DNA of 15,399 bases from SKLM01 sp041687115 (lineage in GTDB: Bacteria > Chloroflexota > Anaerolineae > B4-G1). The stretch is taken from positions 1 through 15,399 of the forward strand of contig JAWLCP010000061.1 in the NCBI GenBank assembly GCA_041687115.1. Direction: 5' to 3'. Made by a program: the position numbers and the translations under genes. Below the pieces are notes generated by a model that saw only the letters and a program-made list of their open reading frames with translations, was not told where the DNA came from and did no database searches. Positions 1 through 7,207 of this stretch are shown piece after piece (position 1 is the stretch's first letter; each line of letters opens with the position of its first letter).

Positions 1-617
1 CCGCCACGCCGCCTGTGGGCGCCGATGCAGAGGGCGACGTGGGTGCCTACGAAACGGGAGAAGCCATCGAGCTCGCTCCGCCCGGCATCGACATCCGTGC
101 GGCGAGCGTAAACCCGGATCTGAGCCTATCGCTCCAGCCGACAGACGACGTACCGGTAGAGCTGGCCAGCTGGAGGGAAGAGGGGGAGGCCTTCTTCTGG
201 ATCTCGTTGTACGATGCCGTACCGGATCCGCCGACCGCCTACATGAACTGGCTCGTCGTGCTGGATGTCGATGGGAACCGCGACACCGGACGCCCGGTCG
301 GCAGCCGGCGGATCAACCCGGACTTTGGAGACGAGGTGGCGGTGGGGGTCAGCTACAGCACGGAGGCCGAGGCGTATGAGCCCTACGCGCTGGTATGGGA
401 CGATGGGCAGTGGGCGACGGGCCCGGAGGTCCGCTACACGTTCGGCGAATCCCGAACGGTAGTCGGCCTGGCCCTGTCGCTTGAGGGGCTGGAGGAAACC
501 CTCTCCCAGACCAGCGGCGTTGCGCCATCGCCCGAGGCCATGAGAGGACGTGCGGCGGCCGAGACGTACGTGGACGGTGAGCGAGTGATCGATTTCTATC
601 CCGATCTCCCCGAGTAG
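1..617 (+). CDS. C-terminal part of a probable secreted protein (5' partial)
   Basis: The reading frame is open from base 3 and ends with TAG at 615-617, so the true start lies upstream of the window. A GTG at 15 is in frame, but no ribosome site can be judged and the preceding residues (ATPP) look like a linker, so I treat it as internal. About 204 residues are visible. They are acidic, rich in Tyr and Trp, cysteine-free and mostly beta-type, as expected for an extracellular beta-sandwich module. A 'LDVDGNRDTG' stretch near residue 90 alternates Asp/Asn with Gly like a calcium-binding loop; this is a resemblance only. I do not recognise the family; a CBM9- or DOMON-like surface module is one possibility. 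It is convergent with rocD and ends 47 bp before a hairpin terminator. Extracellular location is inferred from composition. Confidence 0.6.
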   Translation, partial: ATPPVGADAEGDVGAYETGEAIELAPPGIDIRAASVNPDLSLSLQPTDDVPVELASWREEGEAFFWISLYDAVPDPPTAYMNWLVVLDVDGNRDTGRPVGSRRINPDFGDEVAVGVSYSTEAEAYEPYALVWDDGQWATGPEVRYTFGESRTVVGLALSLEGLEETLSQTSGVAPSPEAMRGRAAAETYVDGERVIDFYPDLPE

Positions 618-663
618 GGGCGACGCACCCGTGGGCGTGGCTCACGGATAGAGACAGAAGGAC

Positions 664-698
664 AGCAGCCCCTGGGGGCCAGGCCTCCAGGGGCTGCT
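664..698. terminator. Bidirectional hairpin terminator between convergent genes
   Basis: A perfect 12-bp inverted repeat (AGCAGCCCCTGG at 664-675 against CCAGGGGCTGCT at 687-698) can be extended inward by three more pairs, one of them G-T, leaving a loop of about five bases. It lies in the 100-bp gap between the stop of the left-hand gene (617) and the stop of rocD (718). That is where a terminator serving both strands is expected. No long T-tract follows on either side, so it may depend on the very stable stem alone. Confidence 0.65.
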
Positions 699-717
699 CA
701 TGCCACAACCACCGGGC

Positions 718-1929
718 TCAGGCCATCATCAACACGTCCTCAAGCTGCTCGAGCATCCAGTCAAGCTCGTCTCGCGTGATGACCAAAGGCGGCGCCAGTC
801 GGATCACGTTCCCGTGCGTATCCTTTGCCAGCACGCCGCGCGCCTGCAGGGCCTCACAGAACCGCCGGGCTCCTCCGGCCTCCGGTCTCAGCACGACCCC
901 AGCAAAGAGCCCTCGCCCACGGCAGAGCTTCACGTGCGGGCTCTGGATCGCCCGCAGGCGTGACATCAGGTAGTCTCCAAGCTCAGCGGAGCGCTCGCAG
1001 AGCTTCTCGTCCACGATGACGTTCAACGCCTCTCGTGCGATGGCACAGGCAAGCGGGTTCCCGCCAAACGTCGAGCCATGGTCGCCCGGCTCGAAAACAC
1101 CCAGCACCTCGCGCGAGGACAGCACCGCAGAGACAGGATACATACCCCCAGAAAGCGCCTTGCCCAGGGTGACAACGTCCGGCTTCACCCCCTCGTGCTC
1201 GCACGCCAGCAGCTTCCCGGTGCGCCCCAGGCCGCTCTGAATCTCGTCGGCCATCAACAAGACATTGTGATCCGTGCAGATCTCGCGGGCACGTCGAAGG
1301 TACCCCTGCGGTGGGACCACCACCCCACCCTCGCCCTGAACCGGTTCAACCAGAAAAGCCACTGTGTCGTCCGTGATCGCTCGCTCCAATGCGTCGGCGT
1401 CACCGTACGGAATCATCTTGAAGCCGGGAGTGAACGGCCCAAAGCCGTCACGATATTGCTCGTCCGGCGAGAAGCCGACCACGGTGATCGTACGGCCGTG
1501 GAAGTTGCCCGTGCAAGCGATGATCTCCGCCCGCTCGTCGGCGACCCCCTTGACCTGATAGCCCCACTTACGCGCCGCCTTCAGCGCCGTCTCCACCGCC
1601 TCAGCGCCGCTGTTCATGGGAAGCATCATCTCGTAGCCGATCAACTCACAGACTTCCTTCGCCAGCAGGGGAAGTTGATCGTTGCGGAAGGCGCGCGACG
1701 TCAGCGCGAGCCGTTGAGCCTGATCCGCCATGGCCTGCACGATGCGCGGATGCCGATGACCCTGGTTCAGCGCCGAATAGGCCGAGAGACAGTCCAGGTA
1801 CTTGTTCCCCTCCACGTCCCACACCCAGGAGCCTTCCGCCTCCGCGATAACGACATCGAGGGGCGCGTAGTTGTGGGCGTTGTATCGATCCTCCAGGACA
1901 ATGTAGTCCCGTGCGCTCCTATCGTTCAC
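718..1929 (-). CDS. rocD: Ornithine--oxo-acid aminotransferase
   Basis: Predicted 403 aa, the usual bacterial RocD length. It is a fold-type I, class III PLP enzyme that moves the delta-amino group of ornithine to 2-oxoglutarate, giving glutamate semialdehyde and linking arginine breakdown to proline and glutamate in the cytoplasm. Visible residues are the PLP-binding 'MNSGAEAVETA' (105-115), 'NFHGRT' (142-147), Asp228 in 'ADEIQ', the Schiff-base Lys257 in 'LGKALSGG', and 'STFGGNPLAC' (286-295). 'YSALNQGH' (51-58) matches the segment that carries the ornithine-specific Tyr in human OAT, which favours OAT over acetylornithine or GABA aminotransferase. I chose the GTG at 1929 because GGGAG precedes it at suitable spacing and homology begins there; the frame stays open 78 codons further but that stretch is not protein-like. 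It is divergent from dnaE. Confidence in class is very high, in substrate high. Confidence 0.93.
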   Translation of the reverse strand: MNDRSARDYIVLEDRYNAHNYAPLDVVIAEAEGSWVWDVEGNKYLDCLSAYSALNQGHRHPRIVQAMADQAQRLALTSRAFRNDQLPLLAKEVCELIGYEMMLPMNSGAEAVETALKAARKWGYQVKGVADERAEIIACTGNFHGRTITVVGFSPDEQYRDGFGPFTPGFKMIPYGDADALERAITDDTVAFLVEPVQGEGGVVVPPQGYLRRAREICTDHNVLLMADEIQSGLGRTGKLLACEHEGVKPDVVTLGKALSGGMYPVSAVLSSREVLGVFEPGDHGSTFGGNPLACAIAREALNVIVDEKLCERSAELGDYLMSRLRAIQSPHVKLCRGRGLFAGVVLRPEAGGARRFCEALQARGVLAKDTHGNVIRLAPPLVITRDELDWMLEQLEDVLMMA

Positions 1930-2000
1930 ACTTGGTCTCCCTTTTCGTGTTGAGCTGCAGCCATCGAGCAAGACCGGAGCTCCTGAGGAACTCCTCCCGA

Positions 2001-2029
2001 ATACTACTACGAGGTGGAGGATTTGGAAA
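2001..2029 (-). promoter_or_regulatory. Candidate sigma70-type promoter for rocD
   Basis: On the minus strand TTTCCA (2024-2029) and TAGTAT (2001-2006) are separated by exactly 17 bp. Each hexamer matches four of six consensus positions. Transcription would start near 1994 and leave a leader of about 65 nt before the GTG at 1929. The rest of the 233-bp divergent gap (1930-2162) holds the dnaE promoter and no other element I can support. Confidence 0.4.
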
Positions 2030-2124
2030 CCCGGACGGAGGGAGGGGCGACGGAGAGCGGGCTCTCGGCGCGCACCGCTGGCGTCTACAGATCGCATTGG
2101 CGGACAGTGGTGGGGTCTCCAAGA

Positions 2125-2153
2125 TTGGGAATCCTCAACCGGCGTGGTATAAT
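2125..2153 (+). promoter_or_regulatory. Sigma70-type promoter for dnaE, giving a near-leaderless mRNA
   Basis: TTGGGA (2125-2130, four of six consensus bases) and a perfect TATAAT (2148-2153) are separated by exactly 17 bp. Only nine bases lie between the -10 box and the dnaE ATG at 2163. With normal -10 to +1 spacing, transcription starts at about 2160-2163, so the mRNA would have zero to three leader bases. No Shine-Dalgarno sequence precedes the ATG, which is consistent with leaderless translation. Confidence 0.7.
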
Positions 2154-2162
2154 ACGGGTTCA

Positions 2163-5100
2163 ATGACTGACTTCGTCCATCTCCACGTGCACAGCGAATA
2201 CTCTCTTCTGGACGGTCTCTGCAGCTGCAAGGAGCTGGCGGACCGCGCCGTCGAGCTCGACATGCCAGCCCTGGCCCTGACGGATCACGGCGCCATGTAC
2301 GGCGCGATCCATTTCTACAAGGCGTGCAGCGCCGCCGGCATCAAGCCGATCATCGGGATGGAGACGTACGTGGCCCCGCGGAGCCGTCGGGATCGGCATG
2401 CTCAGCGCGATCGAAGCCCCTACCACCTGGTGCTTCTGGCGGAGAACAACACTGGCTACCGGAACCTGATGCGGCTGGCGACCCTCGCCCAGCTGGAGGG
2501 CTTCTACTACAAACCGCGGGTGGACCGGCAGACCCTGGAGGCGTACAGCGACGGGCTGATCGTCCTCTCCGGCTGCGGCTCCTCCGAGCTCGCCCGCAGG
2601 CTGAAAAGGGGACAGGATCAGAAGGCGCGGGAGGTCGTCGGATGGTATCGAGACGTCTTCCAGGGCCGATACTACCTCGAGCTGCAGGACCACGATATCC
2701 CCGAGCTGGCTGGAGTCAACGAGCAGCTCATCGGCCTTGCCGAGGATTTCGATCTGCCGCTGGTGGCGACGAACGACGCCCACTACGCCCGGCCCGATCA
2801 GGCGTCGATCCACGACGTGCTCCTCTGCATCCAGACCGGCAAGACGGTCACGGAGCCAAACCGCATGCGCCTGGAGGGCCAGAGCTTCTATCTCAAGAGC
2901 GCCGAAGAGATGGCGGACCTCTTTCCCGACGTGCCAGAGGCTCTGACCAGCACCCTGGAGATCGCGGAACGGTGTACCGTCAGCCTCGAGTTCGGCAACT
3001 ATCACCTGCCCGTTTTCCAAGTTCCCGAGGGGTACGATGCCCAGTCCTACCTGCGCCACCTGTGCGAGAAGGGTCTGCGCGAGCGGTACGATGAGGTGAC
3101 GCCGCACATCCAAGAGAGACTCGACTATGAGTTGGACGTGATCCACCGGATGGGCTTCGACACGTACTTCCTCATCGTGTGGGATCTGTGCCGCTTCTCT
3201 CGCGATGAGGGCATCTGGTGGAACGTGCGAGGCTCCGGCGCCAGCTCGATCGTCGCTTACAGCCTGTACATCACCAACCTCGAGCCCCTGCACCAGAATT
3301 TGATCTTCGAGCGATTCCTGAACGAAGGTCGTGTCACGATGCCGGACATTGACCTCGACTACCCCGACGACCAGCGGGACCATCTCATCCGCTACACCGT
3401 CGACAAGTACGGACAGGATCAGGTGGCCCAGATCATCACGTTTGGGACGATGGGGGCCAGGGCCGCGATTCGAGACGTCGGGCGAGCCCTGGATTACCCG
3501 CTGCCGGAGGTGGATCGCATCGCCCGACTGGTGCCGGGCGGGCCCGGGGTCACGATTGACGCAGCGCTCAAGAGCGTCCCCGATCTTCAGGAACGGTACA
3601 GTGGAGAGGAGCACATCCGAAGGCTGATCGACACGGCGCGAGGCGTGGAGGGAAACATCCGCCACGCCAGCACCCACGCCGCAGGAGTCATCGTCTCGGA
3701 CGTCCCCCTGGTGAACTACACCCCGCTCCGACGGCCCACGAGCGGGAGTGGCCAGGATCAGATCGGCACGGTCACCCAGTATACCATGTCGGAGGCCGAG
3801 GAGCTGGGGTTGCTCAAGATCGACTTCCTGGGGCTGGCTACCCTTACCGCGATGCGCTTGGCGTGCGAGTTGATCCGCGAGCGCCACGGGGTGAACCTCG
3901 ATCTGCTCACCATCCCTCGGCACGACCCGGCCATCTACGAGGTGCTCTCGCGAGGCAACGTGATGGGCGTCTTCCAGGTGGAGGGCCAGGGCATGCGCAG
4001 GACGCTGATGAAGATGCAGCCCGAGAAGTTCGAGCACGTCATTGCCGCCATCAGCCTCTACCGGCCCGGCCCCATGGAGTACATCGATGACTACATCGAC
4101 CGCCTGCACGGTGTGAAGGAGGTCGAGTACCGCCATCCGAGCCTGAAGCCAATCCTGGAGGAGACCTTCGCCATCATCGTCTATCAGGAGCAGATCATCC
4201 GTATCCTGACGGACATCGCTGGATACACAGCCGCGGAGGCCGATCTCGTCCGCCGAGCCGTGGGCAAGAAGAAGAAGAGGGCGCTGCTGAAGCACCGGGC
4301 CACGTTCATCAGAGGGGCCGTAGAGCACAGCGGGGTGCCTCGAGAGACGGCGGAAGCGATCTTCGGCGACATCGAGTATTTCGCTCGCTACGGGTTCAAC
4401 AAGAGCCACGCGGCAGACTACGCAGTCCTCACATGCCAGACCGCGTATCTCAAGGCGAAGTACCCGGTCGAGTACATGACCGCCCTTCTGACCGTCGAGC
4501 GTAACAACACAGACAAGATCAGCCGTTTCATCGAGGAGTGCCGGAGGCTGAACATCGAGGTGCTGCCACCGGACATCAACATCTCGCAGCTGGGCTTCAC
4601 CATCGAGGAGAAGACGGACGAGAAACCCGCGATCCGCTTCGGAATGGGGGCGATCAAGAACGTGGGAGAGGGCCCGGTCGAGGCGATCCTGGACGCACGG
4701 CGCGAGGGCGGACCGTTTGAGGACCTGGACGATTTCTGCCGCCGGGTCGACCTGCGGCAGATCAACCGGCGCGCTCTGGAGAGCCTGATTCAGGTGGGAA
4801 CGCTCCGCCCGCTTGGCAAGCGATCCCAGCTGCTTCCCATTGTGGAGCGCGTCATCGGGCTCAGCTCCAGCGTCCATCGGGCCCGGGACATCGGCCAGCT
4901 GAGCATGTTCGGCAACACCACCGGCATCCACCTGGCTGCCGAGGAAACCATTCTGCCCCCCGCCGACGAGGTAGCGGAGGTTCCCCGAAAGAGAATCCTC
5001 GCCTGGGAGAGGGAATTGCTGGGCATCTACGTCTCCGAGCACCCCCTGGCCCAGGTCATGAGCCGCCTGGATGACGTGCTGACCGGTTCCGTCGGCACGC

Positions 5101-5750
5101 TGGATGAGGAAGCCAGTGGAGAACAGGTGACGGTGGCCGGGATGGTGCAGCGCATCCATCGCCACACGACGAAGCGGGGCGACCAGATGGCATTCGTGAC
5201 GCTTGAGGATATGCGAGGCAGCTGCGACGTGGTCGTCTTTCCGGGCGTGTGGCGGCAGACGAAGAAGATATGGCAGCCAGGGCAGATCGCGATCGTCAAC
5301 GGCAGGGTTGACTCCAGCCGACGCGACGAACCGAGCCTCCTGTGCAGCTGGGTCAAGCGGCCGGAGGAGGTCACGGCGGGTTCGGAGTCATCGGCCAAGG
5401 GCACAGACCAGGCACCGAAAACGGCACGGCCCGCACCGCTGCCGGCCGAGGCAGACTCTGTCGACCGACCGAGGGAATCGCCAGAACCAGCGAGGGCGGA
5501 GCCTCGGACGGTTCACGTGACGCTGACGCGCACCGATGAGCAGTCCCGGGACAAGCACCGGCTGCGCCAGGTACACGACCTGCTGACGGCCGAGGCCGGG
5601 CCTGACCGCTTCGTCATCCGGCTGCGCGGCGGGAGCAACGGGGACGTAGAACTGAGATTCCCAAACCAGTCCACGTCCTGCTGCTCCGAGTTGCTGGCGG
5701 AGCTGCAAGCGCTGCTCGGTGAGAACGCCGTACGCGTGGAGGGCGGATGA
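2163..5750 (+). CDS. dnaE: DNA polymerase III alpha subunit (DnaE)
   Basis: Predicted 1195 aa, typical for a replicative DnaE. It is the polymerase subunit of the holoenzyme, extending primers at the fork. Order: PHP domain (about 1-280); palm with 'PDIDLDY' (394-400, Asp395 and Asp397) and third catalytic Asp554 in 'LLKIDFLGL'; fingers; helix-hairpin-helix region near 866-885; clamp-binding motif QLSMF (912-916); OB fold (about 984-1065); Pro/Ala/Glu-rich linker (about 1075-1115); conserved C-terminal domain. The PHP metal ligands look intact: His8, His10, Asp17, His42, Glu67, His88, Cys138, Asp206, His208. This resembles Thermus DnaE, where PHP is a metal-dependent 3'-5' proofreading nuclease, and not the degenerate E. 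coli form. The ATG at 2163 is chosen because 'MTDFVHLHVHSEYS' is the family N-terminus; the frame is open further upstream without similarity. There is no Shine-Dalgarno sequence; see the promoter entry. PolC is excluded because no exonuclease insert interrupts the PHP domain. Confidence 0.97.
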   Translation: MTDFVHLHVHSEYSLLDGLCSCKELADRAVELDMPALALTDHGAMYGAIHFYKACSAAGIKPIIGMETYVAPRSRRDRHAQRDRSPYHLVLLAENNTGYRNLMRLATLAQLEGFYYKPRVDRQTLEAYSDGLIVLSGCGSSELARRLKRGQDQKAREVVGWYRDVFQGRYYLELQDHDIPELAGVNEQLIGLAEDFDLPLVATNDAHYARPDQASIHDVLLCIQTGKTVTEPNRMRLEGQSFYLKSAEEMADLFPDVPEALTSTLEIAERCTVSLEFGNYHLPVFQVPEGYDAQSYLRHLCEKGLRERYDEVTPHIQERLDYELDVIHRMGFDTYFLIVWDLCRFSRDEGIWWNVRGSGASSIVAYSLYITNLEPLHQNLIFERFLNEGRVTMPDIDLDYPDDQRDHLIRYTVDKYGQDQVAQIITFGTMGARAAIRDVGRALDYPLPEVDRIARLVPGGPGVTIDAALKSVPDLQERYSGEEHIRRLIDTARGVEGNIRHASTHAAGVIVSDVPLVNYTPLRRPTSGSGQDQIGTVTQYTMSEAEELGLLKIDFLGLATLTAMRLACELIRERHGVNLDLLTIPRHDPAIYEVLSRGNVMGVFQVEGQGMRRTLMKMQPEKFEHVIAAISLYRPGPMEYIDDYIDRLHGVKEVEYRHPSLKPILEETFAIIVYQEQIIRILTDIAGYTAAEADLVRRAVGKKKKRALLKHRATFIRGAVEHSGVPRETAEAIFGDIEYFARYGFNKSHAADYAVLTCQTAYLKAKYPVEYMTALLTVERNNTDKISRFIEECRRLNIEVLPPDINISQLGFTIEEKTDEKPAIRFGMGAIKNVGEGPVEAILDARREGGPFEDLDDFCRRVDLRQINRRALESLIQVGTLRPLGKRSQLLPIVERVIGLSSSVHRARDIGQLSMFGNTTGIHLAAEETILPPADEVAEVPRKRILAWERELLGIYVSEHPLAQVMSRLDDVLTGSVGTLDEEASGEQVTVAGMVQRIHRHTTKRGDQMAFVTLEDMRGSCDVVVFPGVWRQTKKIWQPGQIAIVNGRVDSSRRDEPSLLCSWVKRPEEVTAGSESSAKGTDQAPKTARPAPLPAEADSVDRPRESPEPARAEPRTVHVTLTRTDEQSRDKHRLRQVHDLLTAEAGPDRFVIRLRGGSNGDVELRFPNQSTSCCSELLAELQALLGENAVRVEGG

Positions 5751-5834
5751 GCAGCGGAGGGTATTCTGAGGAGACACGGAGTGCCGGAGAATCAGACTGT
5801 AGAGCCCTGTGGAATCTGAACCAAGGAGGAGAGT

Positions 5835-7118
5835 ATGAGTGACAGGTCGAACAGGAAGAAGGTCGGAATCATCGTCAGCGGCGGCCCCGCACCGGGGATT
5901 AATGGGGTGATCCATGCGGCCACAATCGAAGCCTGCAAGAAGGGCTACGAAGTCATCGGGATTTATGACGGATTCCAGCACCTCATGGAGGGTGAACTGG
6001 TCGCCACCCCCCTGACGATCGATGACGTGAGTCGCATCTATACTAGAGGTGGCTCCATCCTGCGCACATCGCGAGCAAATCCCACGCTGGAGCAGGAGCA
6101 CCTCCGGCTGTGCGGCAAGACCCTCATGGAGGCAGACATCGGCTATCTCCTGGTAGTCGGGGGAGACGACACGGCCTACGCTGCCTATTCGGTGGCGTGC
6201 TACGCGCAGGAGCACATGGGGACGGACATTCAAGTGGCCCACGCGCCGAAGACAATCGACAACGATCTCCCGCTGCCCGAGGAGATCAACACGTTCGGGT
6301 TCGAGACCGCGCGCCAGATCGGGACCGACATCACCATGAGCCTCATGGAGGAGGCGCTGACGGGCCTTCGGTGGTTCGCCGTGGTGACGATGGGCCGCAA
6401 GACCGGACATCTGGCCCTGGGCATCGGGAAGAGCTCGGGGGCGACGATCACGCTCATCCCGGAGGAGTGGGAAGGACGCGTGATTCGCATGCAGGAGGTC
6501 GTCGACGTGCTCATCACGTCGATCCTCAAGCGAATGGCTGAGGACAAGCCTTACGGCGTGGCGCTGATCTCCGAGGGCGTGATGGAGCATATGTCGCACA
6601 GCGACCTGCGTGAGCTGGAGTACGTGGAACGGGACGCCTTCGGCAACGTGCATCTGTCCGAGATCAACTTCTCCGATATCCTCAAGCACGAGTTGGACAG
6701 TGAGCTGGACAGACTGGGCATCCCGGCTCGCATCAGCAGCAAGGACCTGGGGTATGAGCTGCGCTGTGTGGATCCCGTCGCGTTCGACATCGATTACACC
6801 CGCAGCCTGGGCGAGGCCGCCGTCGGTTTCCTCCTGGACGGTGGCACGAATGCGACCGTCACCATCCAGGGAACGCGCGTCGTTCCGATCCCCTTCAGTG
6901 AGATGATGGACGCGGAGACCGGACGGACCGAGATACGAAAGGTGAACCTCGACTCCTTCATCTACCGCTCTGCCTACAAGCTCATGATCCGTCTCAAGCC
7001 GCAGGATGCCGAGGACGACGAGCTGCTCAGACGAATGGCAGACCGTACGAAGCTTTCCCCGGACGAGTTCAGGTCGCGCTTTGGGTATCTGCTCAACCTT
7101 GAGCCGCGGCCGTTCTAG
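5835..7118 (+). CDS. pfp: Pyrophosphate-type 6-phosphofructokinase
   Basis: Predicted 427 aa. It phosphorylates fructose 6-phosphate at C1; the active-site signature points to pyrophosphate as donor, which makes the step reversible. N-terminal loop 'SGGPAPGIN' (15-23) is the form usual in PPi enzymes. 'GGDDT' (109-113) has Asp112 where ATP enzymes have Gly (E. coli Gly104), and 'PKTIDND' (138-144) has Lys139 where they have Gly. This Asp/Lys pair blocks the ATP site and contacts PPi in characterised PPi-PFKs. Asp142 is the catalytic base and 'MGRKTGH' (186-192) holds substrate-binding Arg188. Start: ATG with AAGGAGG at 5823-5829, good spacing. It lies 84 bp after dnaE with no convincing terminator or promoter between, and 89 bp before pfkA, so co-transcription is plausible. 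It is about 100 residues longer than PfkA, with additions in the C-terminal half. Family certain; donor strongly inferred from two residues. Confidence 0.92.
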   Translation: MSDRSNRKKVGIIVSGGPAPGINGVIHAATIEACKKGYEVIGIYDGFQHLMEGELVATPLTIDDVSRIYTRGGSILRTSRANPTLEQEHLRLCGKTLMEADIGYLLVVGGDDTAYAAYSVACYAQEHMGTDIQVAHAPKTIDNDLPLPEEINTFGFETARQIGTDITMSLMEEALTGLRWFAVVTMGRKTGHLALGIGKSSGATITLIPEEWEGRVIRMQEVVDVLITSILKRMAEDKPYGVALISEGVMEHMSHSDLRELEYVERDAFGNVHLSEINFSDILKHELDSELDRLGIPARISSKDLGYELRCVDPVAFDIDYTRSLGEAAVGFLLDGGTNATVTIQGTRVVPIPFSEMMDAETGRTEIRKVNLDSFIYRSAYKLMIRLKPQDAEDDELLRRMADRTKLSPDEFRSRFGYLLNLEPRPF

Positions 7119-7207
7119 GGCGCCGGCGCGAGGAGCTACCGCAAGTCCAACCACACCTTGCCTGTGGCAAGCAGCGATCTAGTGTCAGCAGCCAATGGGA
7201 GGTCATC

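Noticed and set aside
1911..2162. N-terminal extension of dnaE by 84 codons
   Set aside because: The family N-terminus begins at the ATG at 2163, and the promoter lies inside the extension.
1930..2163. N-terminal extension of rocD by 78 codons
   Set aside because: The added residues are Arg/Ser/Pro-rich and unlike any aminotransferase, cover the divergent promoter region, and reach the dnaE start codon. GTG at 1929 has a ribosome site and fits the family length.
2160..5165. Long open frame of about 1000 codons on the minus strand opposite dnaE
   Set aside because: It is a mirror of the codon bias in a GC-rich gene. It has no recognisable motif, no ribosome site, and lies over the fully conserved dnaE coding region.
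5388..7154. Minus-strand open frame of 588 codons across the dnaE end and pfp
   Set aside because: It spans two well-identified plus-strand genes and the gap between them, with no family similarity; the same GC-driven shadow effect.
7157..7171. Stem-loop CTTGCC/GGCAAG between pfp and pfkA as a terminator
   Set aside because: It has only six pairs with a three-base loop and no T-run after it; too weak to end transcription.
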